Assembly: GCA_947044405.1 (NCBI GenBank)
Contig: CAMRHE010000460.1
Location: 538,501-602,500, forward strand
Direction: 5' to 3'
Source: Leptodactylus fallax
Taxonomy: Eukaryota; Chordata; Amphibia; Anura; Leptodactylidae
Length of the DNA: 64,000 nucleotides
Positions 1-14,900 of the stretch are shown here, in pieces. The notes below the pieces were generated by a model. The model had not been told where the DNA came from. It did no database searches and saw only the letters and a list, made by a program, of their open reading frames with translations. Numbering within the stretch: position 1 is the first letter of the stretch; every line of letters starts with the position of its first letter. The position numbers and the translations under genes were made by a program.

Positions 1-811
1 AGACAGGAACTGAACTGGTGACCTTGTGTTCTAAGTCCCTACAGCCCCACCTACCTGTCACAAGGGGTTGTACAAAAACAGCTCCAGCTTCTCCGAGATA
101 CAGAGTGGATGGGACATGTGATGTGAATCTGATCTACAGCATAGCCAGTAAGCAGCGGTAGAAGGTTTACACTAGAAGAGCATTCAGAGTGGGAACGGTG
201 CACTGTAAGAGTGCACTAAGGGTATATTCACATGTGGCAGTCATGAAGCTGCAGTTTTTACAGTGTGAGGAGTGTGGGGGTGGGGCACTTTCTGGTGCAG
301 CATATCCACATTAGATTTATTCTGGATGAACCGGACAATTTTGGAGGCCTAAGTTGACCATACACTGTATATTGGGGTGTCCTAAATCTTCCACCTTTGT
401 CAGATGTTGGAGGAAACAAAGACCTGACTGGTTGGATTTTAACATGCTTAAGGTTACGTTCACATCTGCATCAAAGTCTGTCTGGCACAGAGTCCGTCTA
501 AAATTGCAGACAAAAAAGTTGTGGAAGCTCATACACCAGATATCCGCAGTCCCTGTATAGTCAATGGGGTCCCTTGGATACTGTTGTTTTCTGACATTAG
601 ATGGGACGTCTTTATTGTTTAATCTCTTCTTTTGGTCTTTCCATGGACCTGAAGAATGTTTAGAATTATGGATTAAATAAGGCAGATGTGACCGCACCTT
701 AATCCTTATGTTCTCCAGTAGATAAGATGCTGGCAAAGGCAATGACGTCTCCTCTCCATATTGGCTCATTTTATAATATAAAACGTATGTATGTGTGTGT
801 GCACCTGTGTA

Positions 812-844
<33 letters not shown>

Positions 845-856
845 CATACACACACA
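1..856. other. intron or upstream DNA with an old interspersed repeat
   Basis: No exon is recognisable here. Bases about 440-700 share phrases with 4300-4515: a 'ttcacatctgcatc'-type start, a '..gtccgtctaaaattg' block, a 'ggggtccc' block and a 'ctgtcattag'-like end. They look like two diverged copies of one interspersed repeat. A (TA)n/(CA)n microsatellite at about 812-857 leads into the Tc1 element that follows. Because the first visible eEF2K exon begins in mid-protein, this stretch is most likely eEF2K intron. Confidence 0.45.
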
Positions 857-1774
<918 letters not shown>

Positions 1775-1818
1775 TGTGTGTGTGTGTATATATATGTGTA
1801 TATATATATATATATATA
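1775..1818. repeat. TG/TA microsatellite between two Tc1 elements
   Basis: A (TG)n run passes into (TA)n and joins the right end of Tc1 copy A to the left end of the next Tc1 element. TA-rich repeats are natural targets for Tc1 insertion. Confidence 0.85.
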
Positions 1819-3395
<1,577 letters not shown>

Positions 3396-5775
3396 TATAT
3401 ATGTATATATATTACAGACTAGTTGTACTTGATATTCTGCGGCTCCCCTGCCGGTCGTCCCTTCCTCCTCCTCCTCCTCCTTCTCCCTCCCTCCAGTCTA
3501 TGGTATCTCTGTGAATGTTATGGTATATCCTGTGTCATACTATGTCATACATATAGTCAGTAACATGCCGTACAGTTCTGAGGGCGGACAGCTGAAGTGT
3601 ACTGAACACATTGTATAGGGCTGGATACACCATGAGACGTGCTATACGTGAGGCTGTGCCTTGTGCTCGGCCTTGTTTACATTCTATACATGACTCCTCC
3701 TGAAACGTGAGCCTGACAGACTAGAGAATGGCCGCGTCTCCTGTAACCACATCCCACAGTCTCACCCATAACAACATTCATCTGCCTGTGAGAGCTGAGA
3801 GGACGGCGGCCGCTCCTATCTATTCTCCTGCAGGCTCCGGCCTTGTTTACCCTACATGTGCAGATATTTTAATGGAGGCCTAGTCATGTATCTGCATGTG
3901 GGAGTCTCTGTCATGATCTCAGATATGGCCTGCACTTCTTCTCTTATCTGCTTTCCTTCTATTCATTTCTTATTGATTGATTGACCTCACACTTTAATAG
4001 ATTTTTCTGCCTTCTAACGCCAGGTTCGTGTTTACACAGTGCAGTTCTGCAAAGCTCCAAACCCTCATTATGATGTTTATATTGTACAAAGAGATTTTTT
4101 TTTTTTTTTTTTTTTTAAGGAGTTTGTCGTTGCGAGGCCATTAGTTCCCATGGTAATGAGCAGGCCTGTTTGTCTCGGTACCTGGCAGCTTAGATACCTT
4201 GGGTGTGTCAGAATCCAATATTCCCAGTTCTCTGATGGGCTGTGCACATGTAGATTGGATTGTCAGCTGACATTTATCAGATTTGTATGGTCAGCTTTAG
4301 GCTTCGTTCAAATCTGCATCGGAATCCATCCGGCGCAATGTCCGTCTGAAATTGAGGTCCTAGGGGACAGAATTTTGACATCGGATGATGTCAGGAAGAA
4401 AATGGTGGATATCCGGTGGACCCCATTATAGTTAGTTGTGTCCCTCGGGATCTGTTGTCTGTCATTAGGAGAACCAGAAGAAGGGATTAAACAATGCTGA
4501 GATGAACATACCCGTAGTAACGTGCAGATTTATGTTTAACAAATTTAAGTTACAGATAATAAAACAATGAGACATGTCGGCTGACACCCCAAAATCAAAG
4601 AGGTTTGCAATCCAATCAGATGTCTGGGGGTCGGCCGGCATAGCATATTCTTAACATGTATAGTGTTGCAACCGGCCGACTTCTCGATGTCTAGAACATT
4701 CCGGACTCTGCTTGTACCTATGTTTGATGGTAGGGCTGGACAACTATGACCTTAATCAAAATGAATCGTGATAAATTGGGAGTTTTACCTCGATTAAGAT
4801 AAACGGTGATTATTCGTATCCTGTATACACATATATAGGTGCTAGATCGCCATTCACCAGAATATAGACCCCCGTTCCCAGTTCCCCCAGCTGGAACGCT
4901 GACACTAGGAGGATTTTGAGTATTTTTCTTGGCGATCAGTGATTACAATTCTTATTATTTTTTGCATCATTATCAATCTCTTCCTCTGGCAAGAACAGGA
5001 AGTCCCAGCAGTCAGATTTCTGGTTTTAGCTTGTTCTTCAGCCTATATAAAACATATGTGAAAGTCCCAAAGTAAACAATCTGCAGGGAACGGCGGCAAG
5101 AGAAGGAAATCAGAAGATGCTTGTTATTGGAAATGTTCCATTGCGGGAGATTTTGTGGCCATTTCCCAAGGTTGTGCTGAAATGCGCGGTAAGCAGAGAG
5201 TCATTTTATTGACAGACACCGGACAAGTCACCGCTGAGCAGTAAAGAAAACCACATGGACATTTTTGTACTGCAGAATTTTGCCAAAATACCAATCGCTA
5301 TTAAAGGAAAAAATAAAGAAAATTCTTGATGTCTCCTGTGCAGGCCATGGCAGGAACGATTCACATTCACACTAGATGGATCAAGTTGTCATGATCGGTG
5401 GGGGTCCCGGTGGTCGCACCTCTTATGATCAGACCACTGTCCCCTATCCGTGGGATTAAAATGACCAGAATACAGTCCTATCTGATCAGGTTTACTATCA
5501 CTTTACATCTTGTCTATTCTCACCAAGGTTACACATATCTGATTTCTGATTATAAGGATGTATTTGCACAGAATTTTCAGATACAAGTGATTTGATTGTA
5601 TTTATCCCATGTTTATTGCTCTTGCTTTGGTTAAGGCTGTATTCACACGAGCCATTTTTACATATGTGTGAATACAGCCTTGCACAGCATTGACCTAGAC
5701 CTATCAGTGTATGGCATCTCAGAATAGGCCTTGCAATGTCTCCTTCCCTATGTAATGTGTGATTCCTCCTTACAG
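3396..5775. other. eEF2K intron, no gene seen
   Basis: No exon of eEF2K or any other gene is recognised here. It contains a diverged interspersed repeat at about 4300-4515 (related to 440-700), a poly-T run near 4098-4115, and ordinary unique sequence. The preceding eEF2K exons (calmodulin-binding region and N-terminal half of the kinase domain) must lie upstream of the window. Confidence 0.5.
5633..5681. repeat. short hairpin, probable collapsed MITE
   Basis: Sixteen bases at 5633-5648 (aaggctgtattcacac) are repeated as their complement at 5666-5681 around a 17-base loop. The arm resembles the TIRs of the larger palindromes at 22699-23001 and 15877-16115, which also carry a 'ttcacac/ttcacat' core. 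Confidence 0.6.
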
Positions 5776-5925
5776 GTGGACATCATGCAGATGTGCATCC
5801 TTGAAATGAAAGACAGACCCGGCAAACCTTTGTTCCACCTAGAGCATTACATTGAAGGCAAATATATAAAATATAACTCTAACTCCGGATTCGTCCGAGA
5901 TGACAACATTCGCCTTACCCCACAG
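5776..5925 (+). CDS. EEF2K: EEF2K exon, alpha-kinase domain part 1
   Basis: 150 nt, phase 0 to 0, acceptor ..ccttacag, donor gtaggt. It starts VDIMQMCILEMKDRPGKP and ends DDNIRLTPQ. It contains the LEHYIEGKYIKYN strand segment of the atypical alpha-kinase fold. Residues are almost identical to mammalian eEF2K as I know it. Confidence 0.97.
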
Positions 5926-8900
5926 GTAGGTTTTATCCACTACTTTATGGTATTGATACTATTTTATTTATTCCATGTTATTGCATGCAGCAACAATCAC
6001 ACTGTATCTAAAGTATCTAAGTGATTTCTTCCTGCCTTTGTATCCATAGTATCTATCTCTAACTATACACGACCTGTATTTCCTTTTCTTTCTAGGCTTT
6101 CAGCCACTTTACATTTGAGCGCTCAGGACATCAGCTGATTGTTGTAGATATTCAGGGAGTGGGGGACTTGTACACAGACCCCCAGATTCATACAGAGTGT
6201 GGAACGGACTTTGGAGACGGCAACTTGGGTACTGTGTTCTGTTTATATAGGCTTTTTATTAATATTATTATTTCAGTTCTATAAAATGATCATTTATGTT
6301 AAAGGGGTTTTCTGGGCAAAAATCTTTTTTTTTAAAAAGGTCTGTTAGTGCTATTAATGGGTTAATAAGTGCACCCATATACCTTTAGCAGTGTTCTGAG
6401 TGATTTCTGGGTTTCTCTGGGAGTTCCTGGAAGAGGGGGGAGGCGTTCCCAGACACCGGAAGAAGTATTGATGGGATTGGGAAGGGGGGGAAGTACTGGT
6501 GACATGATCGCCCCAGGGATATGGGTAATTATAGATTTTTTTTTTAATAGAAGTAAATTAGAAGTTAGGCGGAGGGAAGGGGTTTAGTTTAGGGGTTAAT
6601 TCCTAGTTTATCCTGGACAACCCCTTTAAATATTTTCTTTATTAAACCTCTTTAGATACTTTCATGTCATCACCTTAGATAAACGCTCCAGGACACGCTG
6701 ATACACTGTGTGGTTCATAGTACAGTGTCTGAAGGACATGCATTAAATGTTAAGTATTTTTGTAACTGTGATTAAACATTTTTTGCAGGGTATTAAAGTT
6801 TTGTGTAACCATCTCTTGTCTTAACGTATGTGACCAGGAAGTTTCTCTGGTCATGGTTTCCTTCTTGTGGCTCGGTTATCTTCTTGTGCACACACTATCC
6901 CTGCCTGGATACATCATAGCTGGGTTTCTGACAAGTCCCAGACCATAGAAAGTTCCGGCATTCATGGTCATATCGATTGGTGACTGATCAAGACAAAAGA
7001 TGTCACCACTAAGATGATGAGAGGAAGTCTATAAAACTCTGCAACATTTTTAATTCTTTATATTTGCAAAAATATATCATTTTTATTGTCTACAAATTTT
7101 AAATACAATTTTGTTGATGTGAAATCCCTTTAAAGCCAATCCCTCTTTGACAATTTGGAATTTACTTTCCTTGGCAATTAGGTTTTTTTTTTCTAAGTTA
7201 TAAAAATGACAGTCCTTGATAAAATCTATTCTTATAATTCATAATATACACAACAATATAGTATTATAGATACGATCTGTAGTCTTTAGACAGAGTTGTA
7301 GTCAGGTCTTGGTTGCCTTTAATTGCTATTTTTTCCTTCCAGGGGTGCGTGGCATGGCCTTGTTCTTCCATTCCCATGCCTGCAACAAAATCTGCAAGAG
7401 CATGAAATTGACACCTTTTGATCTCTCCCCCAAGGAAAAGGCCGTGTTGGACAACTGCACCAAGATGCTGGTATGTGACTGTTTTACAAATATGAGAAAT
7501 TAGAGGAGTGATGAATGATCCCCTCTTAAGACGTTGCATATGCCTAGAATGTGGGTCGTGCTGCGACCTGAGCATAGTCATTGGATATGTTCTACCAGTT
7601 CTCCTTATTGTTGGTCGGTCAGGATTTTCTAGTTCGGGGGTGAAAGGACATTAAACGACAGATGCTCCGAGCTCTGTGCAGCTGTTGCTTCCTGAGGATT
7701 GTACTATGAATAGCTTATAGTAACTATGTACAGAATTATGACATAAGACATGTGACCATTTATTTGTGTGTTTAAGGAAAAAATCTTCTATAAACCTCTG
7801 TGTACACTTAGGTAAGGTCATATCGGCATTTGTCCAGTCTGTTCTTCACTTCCGTCATAGGAACAGAAGAACGGACTGAACTGTGAAGATGGAGCCTTCA
7901 AATGACTGCCCCTAATAGATCCTGACCGACCTCACTGACTATAATGGGGTCTGTCCGCTATTCGCTGTATTCTCTTTTATTACACCGGACTCTAACGAAG
8001 CCTCCCATGCAGATGTGCACACAACACAACATGCAGAAATGGTTTGGAGCAACGCTCCTGTTTATATTGTGTTCTTTATTATGTTTGCTCCACAATAAGT
8101 TTGTTAATGGCAGTCCAGTGCATTACGTGGCTCTCGTAGTTGTGATTGTACATGAAATATTCCATTTACTGCTCTGCTAAACATATTTCACAAGAGATTC
8201 CTCCTGTCTTGTGTCTGAGGTGCAGAAGAGAAATGTTAATGTGCTGCGTATCATCCCTCCCATGACTCTTCATCTGAATATAAGGCATATTGCAAACATT
8301 GTTCTGTTCCCTCCTTGTAGCAATCTGCAAAGACGGTCGTGCGTGGCATAGAAGAGAAATGTGGCAGCCCTCGGGTGAGAACCATGTCTGGAAGTCGCCC
8401 ACCTCTGCTTTCTCGCCTGTCTGAGAACTCCGGAGATGAGAACATGAGTGACATGACATTCGACTCGCTGCCAAGCTCTCCCTCCCCAGCCACACCTCAG
8501 GGTCACAGATTTGATATGCATGGTAGGACCATCGTCTTAATAGACACACAGATATTGATTATCATTACTTTGGCGCTCGGTGACTTGTATAAAAGGCTTT
8601 TGATTCTTCTATTTCTGTGTTTTTTGCTCAGGATGGCCGATTTTCAATGAAGTTGATAATCTGAATAATGAAGATCATAATCTAGATAACCGCAGAGTAG
8701 GTTATTATTATTACTGAACCTTCTTCATATTGGTCAGTATTCTCACTATGTGAACACGTAGCATCAGATTTATCCTATTGATTTGCAGGACTCTGAAAAT
8801 GGTGGAGACAGTGGTTGTCCCAGTGAAAAGAGAAGTGAATCTGATGAAATGGAGCACAAGGTAAGTCCAATGTCCCCCCCGCCATCCCAGCACACCCACC

Positions 8901-11900
8901 GGTACTAGCCTATGGACTTTTCATCAGACTGAGAGCTGGGACTGACCTATAGGAAAGATCGAGGTGGCCCCTCCATTATGAGGCTACTAGGACCTAGTGT
9001 TTGCTTTTCCCGCCATAGCCCTTAAATGATGGTTGTGCCGATTCTCCATCGCTGTTTGCTAACCATTCAGTTCCTCTGGAGTGGAGTCCTGCACAGGTTA
9101 TCTCCTCCCAATGGCAAAGAGCATGTGACGGAGCATATACAGCGTCTCTGCCCTAGATTAAAGGAGTTTTCTCATCAGAGACTTTTATGGCAAATCTAGG
9201 GAAGAGTCTAAAGTCTATGGAAAGATCCGAGTGAGGGTTCTCTATATGTAGAGAGGGATTGCAGGTGCATGACCATTGCTCCACCAAGAACACGGTCTGT
9301 GCACTCTTGTTCTAGGGATTGGTGGGAGTCCCAGTGTTCAGACCCTCAAGATCAGGCACAAAAGTCTGTCATGGAAAACACCTTTAAAGTTTCTCTTTCC
9401 TGACCATTTCTACTCTTACAGCCGAGGCTCCTCTAACCTTCTTTACAATATAGGCAGTATAGAAACAATTCTGCGAGACTGCTGAATTCCCTATGGATTT
9501 CTAAACCTATACCCTATACCCTGTAATATGGCTGGGACGGGAGAAGTGGATGAAGAAGACTTCTCACATTATTTTTATGGATTTTATATGGTGCCTGTTT
9601 TCTTTTTGCAGCCACATGGAAATTATAACCGGAGACGTCTTGAGTCGGAGTCAGATGATAGCTTTGGGAAGGTATGTGAAGGCCGACTACAGTAATGTCA
9701 TTTGCTATTCTCTGCTTTCTTCCATTCACCATCTTATGCCAATTCACTGATATAAACAGCAGTCCTGGTATGAGAAGAGGATGCACAGCGCTGTATTCAG
9801 ACCCTCATCTTGCCGCTTTCATAAGTTACTTTAGCTTAGTCCAACCTATAGGAATTAGAATGATGTGAAATTGCAGATTTTGGTGACTGCAGTGTTGCGG
9901 CTCCACGGGAATCACGCGGTGTTTGAGGCGTACCGGCCTCACTCAAACTGTCATGAAACTATATTCATCAGATGTCACCATTTAGCTCAGACTATGTCAT
10001 CACTTGTCTGGGCACACACAGGGAGGAATCACAGCAGGTTAGCCAACACAAACCTGTCAGCGACTAATCTACAAGGTCCATATTATGGCTGAGATTTATA
10101 CAGATATTCGCCACATGCTACAACTATTTTGCAGAACATCTTCAACCTTTTCAGTGCAAAACAGTATAAAGCAATGTGAATATATCCTGGACTAGTTGGA
10201 TCCTTATTGAGCACATTCAGTAGATAAGAAGTTGTGCATACTATATAGGTCTATGCAGGAGACAGTATGGCAGCACACAGAGTACCATGCAGGAGGCAGT
10301 ATGGCAGCACACAGAGTACCATGCAGGAGGCAGTATGGCAGCACACAGAGTACCATGCAGGAGGCAGTATGGCAGCACACAGAGTACCATGCAGGAGGCA
10401 GTATGGCAGCGTTATATACCATGCAGGAGACAGAGTGGCAGCACACAGAGTACCATGCAGGAGGCAGTATGGCAGCGTTAGAGTACCATGCAGGAGACAG
10501 TATGGCAGCACACAGAGCCATACCATGCAGGAGGCAGTATGGCACACCAGGGGGGGCACACAGAGTACCATGCAGGAGGCAGTATGGCAGCACACAGAGT
10601 ACCATGCAGGAGGCAGTATGGCAGCACACAGAGTACCATGCAGGAGGCAGTATGGCAGCACACAGAGTACCATGCAGGAGGCAGTATGGCAGCACACAGA
10701 GTACCATGCAGGAGGCAGTATGGCAGCACACAGAGTACCATGCAGGAGGCAGTATGGCAGCGTTATATACCATGCAGGAGGCAGTATGGCAGCACACAGA
10801 GTACCACGCAGGAGGCAGTATGGCAGCACACAGAGTACCATGCAGGAGACAGTATGGCAGCACACAGAGTACCATGCAGGAGGCAGTATGGCAGCGCGGT
10901 TATATACCATGCAGGAGGCAGTATGGCAGCACACAGAGTACCATGCAGGAGGCAGTATGGCAGCGTTATATACCATGCAGGAGGGAGATGGCAGCGTTAT
11001 ATACCATGCAGGAGGCAGTATGGCAGCACACAGAGTACCACGCAGGAGGCAGTATGGCAGCACACAGAGTACCATGCAGGAGGCAGTATGGCAGCACACA
11101 GAGTACCATGCAGGAGGCAGTATGGCAGCACACAGAGTACCATGCAGGAGGCAGTATGGCAGCACACAGAGTACCATGCAGGAGGCAGTATGGCAGCGTT
11201 ATATACCATGCAGGAGGCAGTATGGCAGCACACAGAGTACCATGCAGGAGGCAGTATGGCAGCGTTATATACCATGCAGGAGACAGTATGGCAGCACACA
11301 GAGTACCATGCAGGAGGCAGTATGGCAGCGTTATAGTACCATGCAGGAGGCAGTATGGCAGCACACAGAGTACCATGCAGGAGGCAGTATGGCAGCACAC
11401 AGAGTACCATGCAGGAGGCAGTCACAAATGGCAGCACACAGAGTACCATGCAGGAGGCAGTATGGCAGCACACAGAGTACCATGCAGGAGACAGTATGGC
11501 AGCACACAGAGTACCATGCAGGAGGCAGTATGGCAGCGTTATAGTACCATGCAGGAGGCAGTATGGCAGCACACAGAGCCCCTACCATGCAGGAGGCAGT
11601 ATGGCAGCACACAGAGTACCATGCAGGAGGCAGTATGGCAGCACACAGAGTACCATGCAGGAGGCAGTATGGCAGCACACAGAGTACCATGCAGGAGGCA
11701 GTATGGCAGCACACAGAGCCCCCCCCTACCATGCAGGAGGCAGTATGGCAGCACACAGAGTACCATGCAGGAGGCAGTATGGCAGCGTTATATACCATGC
11801 AGGAGGCAGTATGGCAGCACACAGAGTACCATGCAGGAGGCAGTATGGCAGCACACAGAGTACCATGCAGGAGGCAGTTGGCAGCGTCCTCAGGAGGCAG

Positions 11901-14900
11901 TATGGCAGCACACAGAGTACCATGCAGGAGGCAGTATGGCAGCGTTATATACCATGCAGGAGGCAGTATGGCAGCACACAGAGCCCCCCCCCCTACCATG
12001 CAGGAGGCAGTATGGCAGCGTTATATACCATGCAGGAGGCAGTATGGCAGCGTATACACAGGGTACCATGCAGGAGGCAGTGGCAGCGTTTATCAGCACA
12101 CATACCATGCAGGAGGCAGTATGGCAGCGTTATATACCATGCAGGAGGCAGTATGGCAGCACACAGAGTACCATGCAGGAGGCAGTATGGCAGCACACAG
12201 AGTACCATGCAGGAGGCAGTATGGCAGCACACAGAGTACCATGCAGGAGGCAGTATGGCAGCACACAGAGTACCATGCAGGAGGCAGTATGGCAGCACAC
12301 AGAGTACCATGCAGGAGGCAGTATGGCAGCGTTATATACCCATGCAGGAGGCAGTATGCCAGCACCGGAGCCATGGCAGCCCGCCCGAGGCAGTATGGCA
12401 GCACACAGAGTCCATGCGGGGCAGGGCAGCAACCATGCAGGAGGCAGTACCCGCCCATGCAGGAGGCAGTATGGCAGCACACAGGGTACCATGCAGGAGG
12501 CAGTATGGCAGCACACAGAGTACCATGCAGGAGGCAGTATGGCAGCACACAGAGTACCATGCAGGAGGCAGTATGGCAGCACACAGAGTACCATGCAGGA
12601 GGCAGTATGCAGCGTACACCATGGCAGCGTTTATGGCAGCACACAGAGTACCATGCAGGAGGCAGTATGGCAGCACACAGAGTACCATGCAGGAGGCAGT
12701 ATGGCAGCGTTATATACCATGCAGGAGGCAGTATGGCAGCACACAGAGTACCATGCAGGAGGCAGTATGGCAGCGAAACCATGCAGGAGGCAGTAGGCCA
12801 CATGCAGGAGGCAGTATGGCAGCAGCACAGAGTACCATGCAGGAGGCAGTATGGCAGCACACAGAGTACCATGCAGGAGGCAGTATGGCAGCACACAGAG
12901 TACCATGCAGCAGTAGGTGGCAGCACACAGAGTACCATGCAGGAGGCAGTATGGCAGCGTTATATACCATGCAGGAGGCAGTATGGCAGCACACAGAGTA
13001 CCATGCAGGAGGCAGTATGGCAGCACACATAGTACCATGCAGGAGGCAGTATGGCAGCACACAGAGTACCATGCAGGAGGCAGTATGGCAGCACACAGAG
13101 CTACCATGCAGGAGGCAGTATGGCAGCACACAGAGTACCATGCAGGAGGCAGTATGGCAGCACACAGAGTACCATGCAGGAGGCAGTATGGCAGCGTTAT
13201 ATACCATGCAGGAGGCAGTATGGCAGCACACAGGACCATGCAGGAGGCAGTATGGCAGCACACCATGCAGGAGGCAGTATGGCAGCACATGCAGGAGGCA
13301 GTAGCGCCTACCATGCAGGAGGCAGTATGGCAGCACACAGAGTACCATGCAGGAGGCAGTATGGCAGCGTTATATACCATGCAGGAGGCAGTATGGCAGC
13401 ACACAGAGTACCATGCAGGAGGCAGTATGGCAGCACACAGAGTACCATGCAGGAGGCAGTATGGCAGCGTTATACCTACCATGCAGGAGGCAGTATGGCA
13501 GCACACAGAGTACCATGCAGGAGGCAGTATGGCAGCACACAGAGTACCATGCAGGAGGCAGTATGGCAGCGCTTATAGTACCATGCAGGAGGCAGTATGG
13601 CAGCACACAGAGTACCATGCAGGAGGCCGTATGGCCCCGCCACACACCCCATGCAGGAGGCAGTATGGCAGCACACAGAGTACCATGCAGGAGGCAGTAT
13701 GGCAGCACACAGAGTACCATGCAGGAGGCAGTATGGCAGCAGAACACAGAGTACCATGCAGTATGGCAGCACACAGATACCATGGCAGCAGGCAGTATGG
13801 CAGCGCTTATATACCATGCAGGAGGCAGTATGGCAGCACACAGAGTACCATGCAGGAGGCAGTATGGCACGCAGTATGGCAGAACACAGAGTACCATGCA
13901 GTATGGCAGCACACAGAGTACCATGCAGGAGGCAGTATGGCAGCACACAGAGTACCATGCAGGAGGCAGTATGGCAGCACACAGAGTACCATGCAGGAGG
14001 CAGTATGGCAGCACACAGAGTACCATGCAGGAGGCAGTATGGCAGCACACAGAGTACCATGCAGGAGGCAGTATGGCAGCACACAGAGTACCATGCAGGA
14101 GGCAGTATGGCAGCGTTACTATACCATGCAGGAGGCAGTATGGCAGCACACAGAGACCATGCAGGAGGCAGTATGGCAGCACACAGAGTACCATCAGGCA
14201 GTATGGCAGCACCACAGAGTCCCATGCGGGGGCAGGAGGCAGTATGGCAGCACACAGAGTACCATGCAGGAGGCAGTATGGCAGCACACAGAGTACCATG
14301 CAGGAGGGAGGGCAGCACACAGAGCCATGCAGGAGGCAGTTGCAGCACACAGAGTACCATGCAGGAGGCAGTATGGCAGCACACGCCAGCAGGGCAGAGG
14401 CAGCGTTATATACCATGCAGGAGGCAGTATGGCAGCACACAGAGTACCATGCAGGAGGCAGTATGGCAGCACACAGAGTACCATGCAGGAGGCAGTATGG
14501 CAGCACACAGAGTACCATGCAGGAGGCAGTATGGCAGCGTTATATACCATGCAGGAGGCAGTATGGCAGCACACAGAGTACCATGCAGGAGGCAGTATGG
14601 CAGCACACAGAGTACCATGCAGGGGGGTGTGTGGGTACCATGCAGGAGGCAGTATGGCAGCACACAGAGTACCATGCAGGAGGCAGTATGGCAGCGTTAT
14701 ATACCATGCAGGAGGCAGTATGGCAGCACACAGAGTACCATGCAGGAGGCAGTATGGCAGCACACAGAGTACCATGCAGGAGGCAGTATGGCAGCGTTAT
14801 ATACCATGCAGGAGGCAGTATGGCAGCACACAGAGTACCATGCAGGAGGCAGTATGGCAGCACACAGAGTACCATGCAGGAGGCAGTATGGCAGCGTTAT

